DNA from: Micromonospora marina
GTDB taxonomy: Bacteria; Actinomycetota; Actinomycetes; Mycobacteriales; Micromonosporaceae
NCBI RefSeq assembly: GCF_900091565.1
Contig: NZ_FMCV01000003.1
Span: 310,001 to 374,000, forward strand
Direction: 5' to 3'
Length of the DNA: 64,000 nucleotides
A program made the position numbers and the translations under genes. This document shows positions 58,265 to 64,000 of the stretch, one piece after another (the first letter of the stretch is position 1; the number at the start of each line of letters is the position of its first letter). The notes under the pieces were generated by a model. That model had not been told where the DNA came from and did no database searches. It saw only the letters and a list, made by a program, of their open reading frames with translations.

Positions 58265-59181
58265 GGCCGGACCACGGGCGTGAGGCGGATCTGGTCCACC
58301 CCGGCGAAGTACCTGTCGGTGCCCTGCGTCTTGCTCACCGCCACGAGCGTCAGCCTGTGCGGTCCGCGGGTCAGCTCCACGGTGCCCACATCCACCTCGT
58401 CGGTGCGGACCACAGTCGGGCTGAACCCGAAGAACGTGTCGCCGACCTGCCGGCCGTCGACCAGCCAGATCGTGTTCGCGTAGTCGAACGACGTGGTGCG
58501 CACGGTGGAGAACCGCCAGGTGCCGTCGGACGGCACGTCCACCTGCACCGTCACCCGGTCGCCGACGCCCCGGCCCAGGAAGAACAGTTGCGCGTCGCCG
58601 GACCACACCACGTCGCAGCAGTTCTCCTGCGCCACCACCTGCGCCTTCGCGCCGGTGGTGGACTGCACCGCCGCGCCGGAGACGAGCGTCTCCGCCTCCA
58701 CCGTCACCGCGTCTGCGCGCGGCGGGGGCGGGGTGTCCGGTCCGCGGGTCACCAGCCAGGCCACCACCCCGGCCACGACCAGCACCAGCGCCGCGGCAGC
58801 GGCGATCCACGGCCACGGCGCGCGCTTCGGGGGTACGACGGCCCGCACGTCGTACGTGACCCGGCCGCTGGACCGGGAACTCTCCTCCGGCGCGGTGTTC
58901 GCCGAGTACGCGAACCCGGTCATGTCGTAGCGCCGGGGCGGCGTGCCGGGCGGCACCGCGAGCCGGACCAGGAACGACACCGACCCCTGCCCGGGCACCA
59001 CCCGCTGCGGCTCGGCCACCGTGAACCAGGCCCGCTGGCTGCCCTCGCCGGGTGCCACGTCGAAGACGACTGTGTCCGGCGCGGTGCCCGGGTTCGACAC
59101 GGTGAACGTCAGCTCGCCGGCGTTGCGGGCGTCCAGTGTGAACTGCTCGGCGGCGGCGACGACTGTCCATTCGGTGGTCAT
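58261..59181 (-). CDS. Bitopic membrane protein: Ig-like cytosolic domain, one helix, galactose-binding-like outer domain
   Basis: 306 residues. Residues 1-112 look like an Ig/CARDB-type beta sandwich (LTFTVSNPGTAPDTVVFDVA, VPGQGSVSFLVRLAVPPG). One helix follows (about 122-147, WPWIAAAAALVLVVAGVVAW), then a beta-rich domain (AQLFFLGRGVGDRVTVQVDV, HRLTLVAVSKTQGTDRYF) like carbohydrate-binding galactose-binding folds. It overlaps the tail-protein gene by four bases. By layout it resembles membrane proteins proposed to link cytoplasmic contractile injection particles of Streptomyces to the membrane (CisA); that equivalence is inference. Confidence 0.6.
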   Translation of the reverse strand: MTTEWTVVAAAEQFTLDARNAGELTFTVSNPGTAPDTVVFDVAPGEGSQRAWFTVAEPQRVVPGQGSVSFLVRLAVPPGTPPRRYDMTGFAYSANTAPEESSRSSGRVTYDVRAVVPPKRAPWPWIAAAAALVLVVAGVVAWLVTRGPDTPPPPRADAVTVEAETLVSGAAVQSTTGAKAQVVAQENCCDVVWSGDAQLFFLGRGVGDRVTVQVDVPSDGTWRFSTVRTTSFDYANTIWLVDGRQVGDTFFGFSPTVVRTDEVDVGTVELTRGPHRLTLVAVSKTQGTDRYFAGVDQIRLTPVVRP

Positions 59182-59885
59182 GACGGCTCCTCGGGCGGAT
59201 CGTGGGGCAGGGGTGCGGGAACGTGGGCCCGACCGACCGCGCGGACCGTCGCCACCCCGGCGGCGGGTTCGGCGGCGTCCGGCCCGGCCGGCGCGGCATC
59301 GGAGGGCGGGCGCGGGAGGGCCGGAACCGGATCGGCCGGAACCGGATCGGCCGGTTCCGTGCCGGCCGGTTCCGTAGCGGCCGGAGATGCGACGACCTCG
59401 ACGGTGACCGCCGCCGGTTTCTCCGCCTCGACGATGCGGGTGACCAGCGCGAGCCGGTCGGCGGCGGCCGGCGGCACCCGCACCACCAGGTGGAACGGCC
59501 GCTCGGGTGGCTCGTCCAGCACGAACCCGGTCACGCCGGTGGCCAGCTCCAGCGCGGTCCGCATGCCGTACGGGGTGCCGCGCCACCGGGCCAGCAGTGC
59601 GCCGTGCGCCACCAGGTCGCGCAGTCGGCCCACCGGCAACGGCAGCGGCGCGTCGGCGCGGGGCGCGGCGACCACGTGGTCCATCGCCACCCAGCGGGTC
59701 AGGTAGGCGACGAACCCGTCCGGCGTCCGGTACGGCCCGAACAACGCGTCGACGTCGGCGAGCACCGCCTCGTCCGGGGCGTGCAGCGCCTCCATCACGT
59801 CCAGCAGCGCGCCCAGCACGCTGCCCGGGCCGGCGGCCCGCTGGTACGCGGCCGGCAGCAGCCGCTCAATCGCCGCTCGGCGCAT
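59178..59885 (-). CDS. Contractile-system tail protein I-like baseplate protein
   Basis: 235 residues. The start MRRAAIERLLPAAYQRAAGP, then LFGPYRTPDGFVAYLTRWVA and ARWRGTPYGMRTALELATGV match the phage P2 gpI-like tail protein family, a wedge component next to baseplate J. The C-terminal 60 residues are Pro/Ala/Glu-rich with repeated EPADPVPADPVPA and probably disordered. The start overlaps the baseplate J stop by 20 bases, the largest overlap in this operon. Confidence 0.72.
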   Translation of the reverse strand: MRRAAIERLLPAAYQRAAGPGSVLGALLDVMEALHAPDEAVLADVDALFGPYRTPDGFVAYLTRWVAMDHVVAAPRADAPLPLPVGRLRDLVAHGALLARWRGTPYGMRTALELATGVTGFVLDEPPERPFHLVVRVPPAAADRLALVTRIVEAEKPAAVTVEVVASPAATEPAGTEPADPVPADPVPALPRPPSDAAPAGPDAAEPAAGVATVRAVGRAHVPAPLPHDPPEEPS

Positions 59886-62487
59886 CCTGCCGCACCACCT
59901 CGATGTCGTGCTCGCCGGAGCAGAGCAGCCACGTGCCGGGAACGGTGACCACGTCGGCGGTGGCCTGGTTGGCGCTCGCCGTCCAGTCCTCGCCGTCGCC
60001 GCTGCGGAACACGCCGCGCTCACCGCCGGCCAGCACCAGCCGCCCGGCACCGGACGTGCCGGTGGGCGCGGTGGCGGCGATGGCGTCGACCGGGACGAAC
60101 CGAGTCCGGTCCCGCAGCGGCAGGCCGCAGTTGACCATCACCGGAGACCACTGCGGCTGCCCGGCGAGCGGGTCGAGGCGGACCACGCCGCCGCTCTGCG
60201 TCGCCGCCAGCGCGAGCGGACCGCTGAACGCCAGATCCCGGCAGGTGCCGCCGATCCAGCCGGCCGCCATCGACTGCCACTTCACGTCCGACTCGAACAG
60301 CCGGGTGCGGTGGCAGCCCTGGCCGGGCTTCTTCGGGTCCGGCTCGCCCGCGCCGCACCACAGCAGCGTCGCCGGGCCGTCGTACTGCACGGCGAGCACC
60401 CGGTTGTCCACGTTGGCGAGACCGGCGTGGGCGAACGTGCCCGGACGTCCGGCCGCGACGGACAGATAGACCCCGAATCCGGCCTGCGCGGCCACCGCCA
60501 CGCCCGGTGCGCCGCGCTCGGAGACGAACGCGCGCACCGCGTAGAAGCCCCGGTCCGCGTCGGCCGGGTCGACCAGGATCTGCAACGGCACCGCGCCCGG
60601 CAGCAGCGGCACCTCGTACAGGCCGGTGTCGGTGGCCAGCAGCAGCGCGCCGGTGCCGTCCCGGTCGATCCAGGCCAGATCGCGGACGCCGGAGTCGAGG
60701 TCGGTCAGCAGCGTCCACGTCTCGCCCAGGTCGGTGCTCAGCCGGACCCGGGAGCCACCGGCGTCGCGGGTGGTCACCACCGCCACCGAGCCGGCCCGGG
60801 GGACCACGCCGGGGCGTACCGGGGCGGGCGCGGGCACCACCCGCACCACCGTCTCGTCGTCGAACCGGCCGGCCGGTTCCCAGCCCGCACCGGCGTTGGT
60901 GGAGCGGAACAGCACCGGGCCGCCGCCCGCGTACCAGGTGCCGGCCTGGTACTGGTCCACCGCCACGGTGCGCACCCGCGCGTCGGGCGCCTCGTCGACC
61001 ACGAACCGCACCGACTCGACGTAGCGCACGCCCGGCTCGGCGTGCTCCAGCATCCGGTACACGTTGGAGGCGCGCAGCGGCTCACCGAACGCCCAGCCGG
61101 CCGGGTTCAGCGGCGTCGGCAGCGGGCTGAGCGTCTGGTGCAGCCGGTCGTGGATGCGGCGGCGCACCGCCTCCACGTCCTCCTCGCGGCGCACCACCAC
61201 CCGCGCCCGGATGGACACCGCCTTGTACCGGGCCCAGCCCGCCCGCACCGCCGTACCCAGGGCGCGACGGTGCTCCAGGTCGGCCTCGACCCGGCGGCGG
61301 GCCTCCTCCACCTCGTGCTCCCGCAGCACCGCTACCGGCAGCCGCCCACCGGGGCGGGCCGCCTCCGGCACGTACGGCACCAGCACCACCTCGACCTCGC
61401 CGGGCCGGGCGAAGCTGTAGACGGCGGCCCGGGTGAACGCCCGCGCCCGCGCCACCGCCCCGGAGCCGGTGGCCAGGATCTCGAAGTCCCGGGCGGTCAC
61501 CGCGCGTTGCTGGGCGAAGAACTCGTACGGCCCGCGCGCCAGCACCGACTCCAGCGACTCCAGATCCCGGCCGCCGGTGGCCGGGTCCGGGTTGTCCACC
61601 GTCACCCCGGGCAGCGGGTCGCGCAGGCTGGTCAGCACACCCGCCGCGACGTTGCCGGCGGGCCCGCCGCCGCAGCGGTACCAGAGCCGCACCTGCCGCC
61701 CGGCCGGTGGCACCGCCGCCACAGTGGTCGCCCCGGCCGCCCCCTCGACGGCCGGCGCCCCCACGTCCGGGCGCAGGTCCAGCGCCGGGGCGAACGTGAC
61801 CACCCCGGAGGCCCGGTCCACCAGGTAGACCTTCGCCTGCGGGCCGACCCCGGCGAAGCTGACCACCGGACGCCAGATCTCGTACGTGCGCCCCTCGTGC
61901 TCCCGGGCCGCCGCGCCCAGCTCCACCGACCCGGCCGGCACCTCCACCCCCAGCAGCAGGTCCAGCGCCTCGGTGGTCCGGGTCAGCGGCGCGCGGGCGG
62001 CCCGGAACACCTGGCCGGGCTGCCCGGTTCCGGTGCCCAGCAGCTCCGCCTCGACCGGTTCGCAGTGGTGCACGCGTACCGTCGTCGTGGTCTCCCCGGC
62101 GGGCAGCACCGCCGGTTCGGTGGTCACGAAGACGACCGGCCGGGGGTCGGCGCCGCGCGCCGCGGCGACGCGGGTGCCGGCCGGCACCCGCACCGGGCCC
62201 CGGTCCGGGCCGGTGCGGGTCAGCCGCACGTCCGCCCAGGCCGCCGCCGGTGGGTGCCGGGTGACGCCGAGCAGGTTCAGGAACGCCACGTACGCCTTCT
62301 CCGGCAACTGGTTCAGCCGGTAGATCATCACCTCGGTCAGATAGGCGAACGCCTCCACCAGCGCCATGCCCGGGTCGTGCGCGGACAGGTCGGTCCAGTC
62401 CGGGCAGGACCGGGCGATCCGATCCCGCGCCTCGGTGACCAGGTCGAGGAAGGCGCGGTCGTCCAGGTGCGGCACCGGCAGCGTCAT
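59866..62487 (-). CDS. Baseplate J-like protein fused to a beta-propeller
   Basis: 873 residues. The first 520 or so match the putative baseplate assembly protein (gpJ-like) of contractile injection systems: DWTDLSAHDPGMALVEAFAY and LTEVMIYRLNQLPEKAYVAF near the start, ARGPYEFFAQQRAVTARDFE in the middle. The remaining 350 residues contain sialidase-like Asp-box repeats (STNAGAGW, STDLGETWTLL, SGDGEDWTASA) that predict a beta-propeller. J proteins usually stop after the first part. The propeller would sit at the baseplate rim and could contact a surface or fibre. Four-base overlap with gp25. Confidence 0.78.
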   Translation of the reverse strand: MTLPVPHLDDRAFLDLVTEARDRIARSCPDWTDLSAHDPGMALVEAFAYLTEVMIYRLNQLPEKAYVAFLNLLGVTRHPPAAAWADVRLTRTGPDRGPVRVPAGTRVAAARGADPRPVVFVTTEPAVLPAGETTTTVRVHHCEPVEAELLGTGTGQPGQVFRAARAPLTRTTEALDLLLGVEVPAGSVELGAAAREHEGRTYEIWRPVVSFAGVGPQAKVYLVDRASGVVTFAPALDLRPDVGAPAVEGAAGATTVAAVPPAGRQVRLWYRCGGGPAGNVAAGVLTSLRDPLPGVTVDNPDPATGGRDLESLESVLARGPYEFFAQQRAVTARDFEILATGSGAVARARAFTRAAVYSFARPGEVEVVLVPYVPEAARPGGRLPVAVLREHEVEEARRRVEADLEHRRALGTAVRAGWARYKAVSIRARVVVRREEDVEAVRRRIHDRLHQTLSPLPTPLNPAGWAFGEPLRASNVYRMLEHAEPGVRYVESVRFVVDEAPDARVRTVAVDQYQAGTWYAGGGPVLFRSTNAGAGWEPAGRFDDETVVRVVPAPAPVRPGVVPRAGSVAVVTTRDAGGSRVRLSTDLGETWTLLTDLDSGVRDLAWIDRDGTGALLLATDTGLYEVPLLPGAVPLQILVDPADADRGFYAVRAFVSERGAPGVAVAAQAGFGVYLSVAAGRPGTFAHAGLANVDNRVLAVQYDGPATLLWCGAGEPDPKKPGQGCHRTRLFESDVKWQSMAAGWIGGTCRDLAFSGPLALAATQSGGVVRLDPLAGQPQWSPVMVNCGLPLRDRTRFVPVDAIAATAPTGTSGAGRLVLAGGERGVFRSGDGEDWTASANQATADVVTVPGTWLLCSGEHDIEVVRQDAPSGD

Positions 62488-62924
62488 GACGTGCCCTCCT
62501 CGTCTGCGGTCTCCTCGTCGGCCGGGAGCAGGTCGACGGAGAACACCAGGTGGCCGGGGGAGAGGCTGGCCCGGACCCGGTAGTCCAGCCGGATCACCAG
62601 GCGCCACGGGTCGTCCGGGTCTCCGCCGGCGTCCACGTCCAGCACCTCCACCCGGGGCTCCCAGCGGCGGATCGCCTGCCGCACGTAGTGGATCGCCAGC
62701 CCGGCGGTGGTGTCGTCGTTGGGCGCGAACACCAGCCGGTGCAGCCGCGACCCGTAGCCGGGACGCATCAGCCGCTCCCCGGGCGTGGTGGACAGCAGCA
62801 GGTACAGCGCCTGGCGTACCGTCTCGTCGCCGTCGGTCATGGCGAGCCCGCCGGTGGCGGTGAGCGCGAGACCACCGGCGCGGCCGGCGTCGAAGCCGGC
62901 GCCGACGAAGCGGAAGGCCCTCAT
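62484..62924 (-). CDS. GPW/gp25-family baseplate protein
   Basis: 146 residues. The signature TVRQALYLLLSTTPGERLMR, PGYGSRLHRLVF and IRRWEPRVEVLDVDAG is typical of gp25/TssE lysozyme-like wedge proteins, which start sheath assembly at the baseplate. It has four-base overlaps on both sides. Confidence 0.85.
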   Translation of the reverse strand: MRAFRFVGAGFDAGRAGGLALTATGGLAMTDGDETVRQALYLLLSTTPGERLMRPGYGSRLHRLVFAPNDDTTAGLAIHYVRQAIRRWEPRVEVLDVDAGGDPDDPWRLVIRLDYRVRASLSPGHLVFSVDLLPADEETADEEGTS

Positions 62925-63259
62925 GCGTCCGCCCCCAGGAAGCCCTGCCGCACGTCGCGGACCTGGTGGTGCACGGTGCCCGGCGGGGTGCCGTCGGTGC
63001 GGCCGTCCAGGTGCGACAGCACCACCGGCTGCCGGTCCACCCGCACCCACGTGCTGTAACCCACAGTCACGGTCAGCGTGTGCAGGCACGGTTTGATCGT
63101 CGGGCCGTAGTTGGGGCAGGCGGTGATGTCGCGCCCCTCCGGGTCGGGCCGCACCAGCACCGGCACGTCCTGGACCGTCACCCACTGCTGGGACGGGCGG
63201 TTGCGCACCCGTCCGTCGTGCCCGCAGGTGATCAGCGAGTCGCGGTGGATCCAGCGCAT
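62921..63259 (-). CDS. Small spike-associated (tip/PAAR-like position) protein
   Basis: 112 residues, no helix in the membrane. Contains HDGRVRNRPSQQWVTVQDVP, ACPNYGPTIKPCLHTLTVTV and four cysteines or histidines that could bind a metal. Its place directly after the spike gene is where injection operons carry the spike-tip protein, and the beta-rich predicted fold fits, but the PAAR motif is not explicit. Confidence 0.5.
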   Translation of the reverse strand: MRWIHRDSLITCGHDGRVRNRPSQQWVTVQDVPVLVRPDPEGRDITACPNYGPTIKPCLHTLTVTVGYSTWVRVDRQPVVLSHLDGRTDGTPPGTVHHQVRDVRQGFLGADA

Positions 63260-64000
63260 CAGCCACCTCCGGCGGAACGGGCGAGCGTACGGGCCTGCGC
63301 GGCGGCGGTCTCCGCGTCCTCGGCCGCCGGGGCGTGCAGGAAGTCGACGGTGCGCCCGCGCACCACGACGGCCCGGCCGGGCGCGGAGAGCACCAGGTCA
63401 CCGGCGGCGTGCACGGTGGTCAGTTCGGGCCGCAGCTCGACGAAGCTGCCCGCGTCGGTGGCCAGCCGCAGCGCCCGCCCGTCGTCGTCGATCACGATCG
63501 ACTGCCCGGTGCCGGTCCGCATCGACCAGCGGCGCGACCGCCCGGAGACGATCCCCGCGTCGTACGGCTCGGCCGCACCGAACAGCGAACCGAGCACCAC
63601 GCCCGAGGCGGGCTCGCCGCCGGGCAGTGCCACCAGCACGGTGTCGTCCGGGTCGGGCAGCGCGACGATCCCCTTGCCCCGGCCCGCGCCCGGGCAGAGC
63701 ACCGCGAGCCAGCCGGCGTCCAGATCGCCGTACGCGGGCAGCGTCACCCGGGCCCGGCCGAGCCCGTCCGGGTCGTCGACGTCGGTGACGGTGCCGAGCG
63801 TGACTGTCGCCGCCGGGGGCGCGGCCGACGGCGGCGGGCCGGGCGGCGCGGTGCAGAACCGGGTCAGGTGCCCGTCCGCGTCCACCGTGTGCACCACCTC
63901 GGTGAGCACGTACACCCCGGCGACCGGCTCCGGGACACCGGCGAGCGCGATCCGCCGGCCCGGCCGCAGCGCCGGGTCGCCCTCGGCCGTGCCCTCGGCG
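63259..64000 (-). CDS. VgrG/gpV-like spike protein of the injection system (partial)
   Basis: At least 247 codons; the N-terminus lies beyond the right edge. TLGTVTDVDDPDGLGRARVT, LPAYGDLDAGWLAVLCPGAG and VLVALPGGEPASGVVLGSLF form the gp5-type OB-fold domain of spike proteins, followed by a beta-helix-like stretch (GQSIVIDDDGRALRLATDAG, LVLSAPGRAVVVRG). The visible N-terminal piece (GVYVLTEVVHTVDADGHLT) is the end of a gp27-like hub domain, so this is a fused hub-spike protein. The stop shares one base with the next ATG. Confidence 0.78.
   Translation of the reverse strand, partial: AEGTAEGDPALRPGRRIALAGVPEPVAGVYVLTEVVHTVDADGHLTRFCTAPPGPPPSAAPPAATVTLGTVTDVDDPDGLGRARVTLPAYGDLDAGWLAVLCPGAGRGKGIVALPDPDDTVLVALPGGEPASGVVLGSLFGAAEPYDAGIVSGRSRRWSMRTGTGQSIVIDDDGRALRLATDAGSFVELRPELTTVHAAGDLVLSAPGRAVVVRGRTVDFLHAPAAEDAETAAAQARTLARSAGGG

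Noticed and set aside
1-64000. CRISPR arrays, rRNA, tRNA, complete insertion sequences
   Set aside because: No regularly spaced repeats, no tRNA cloverleaf, no rRNA blocks and no transposase motifs were seen on either strand by eye.
57005-64000. Interpreting the baseplate genes as a prophage
   Set aside because: No head, portal, terminase, lysis or integrase genes in view, and the operon continues into membrane proteins, which fits an injection system better.

Overview
The window is very GC-rich, uses many GTG and a few TTG starts, and is packed with four-base start/stop overlaps. Together with a SAM-IV riboswitch, a spore-pigment-like polyketide tailoring set, a DivIVA-type small protein and an actinobacterial contractile injection locus, this points to the chromosome of a filamentous actinomycete. 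Micromonosporaceae (Micromonospora or a close relative) is my inference, not a measured placement. I see no rRNA, tRNA, CRISPR array or complete insertion sequence.

Layout. 1-3919: a decayed xylan/xyloside locus (broken GH10 xylanase piece, LacI regulator with a palindromic operator, the last 53 codons of a sugar ABC permease, and an intact GH3 enzyme). 4122-8358: a membrane polysaccharide set (GT-C glycosyltransferase, processive GT2 synthase, GH26 hydrolase). 8563-9321: a methyltransferase. 9507-14044: aromatic polyketide tailoring genes without any ketosynthase. 14138-16758: a DUF1622 protein and a CPH-type copper ATPase behind a CsoR-like palindrome. 16853-19882: a molybdate regulator and modABC. 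20342-25990: a seven-gene operon joining a PTPS/QueD-like protein that has lost its catalytic residues with GTP cyclohydrolase II, a RibD-type reductase, a glycosyltransferase, a methyltransferase, a dehydrogenase and a flippase-like membrane protein. This is the best candidate for an undescribed pathway.

26115-28891: an amino-acid ABC transporter preceded by a SAM-IV riboswitch and a cysteine-containing leader peptide. 29260-33110: a DUF6493-like/SWIM zinc-finger pair. 33170-38926: an acetyltransferase, a lone Phd-like antitoxin, glucose-6-phosphate isomerase, an ABC exporter and a KptA/Tpt1 homologue. 38935-44380: a sulfite-oxidase-like molybdoenzyme, a Nudix protein, a frameshifted NADAR pseudogene, an isochorismatase-fold protein without its catalytic triad, a glycogen-debranching-type glucosidase and an SCP2 protein. 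44456-46743: a MarR regulator divergent from an ABC exporter. 46849-50816: hypothetical proteins, a small plasmid/integrative-element-like island (short GntR, DivIVA-like and SVQF-type proteins), a phosphotransferase and a wrecked hydrolase. 50857-55171: a long hairpin, a secreted M36 metallopeptidase and a barnase/barstar-type pair. 55404-56595: HD-domain and anti-sigma-kinase-type proteins.

57005-64000 (right edge, minus strand): the distal end of an extracellular contractile injection system: spike, small tip-like protein, gp25, a baseplate J protein fused to a beta-propeller, tail protein I, then three membrane proteins. Several parts may cooperate. Molybdate uptake (modABC) would feed the sulfite-oxidase-like enzyme, and the copper pump and molybdate systems sit together. 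All functional statements rest on reading motifs by eye; no database search was possible.
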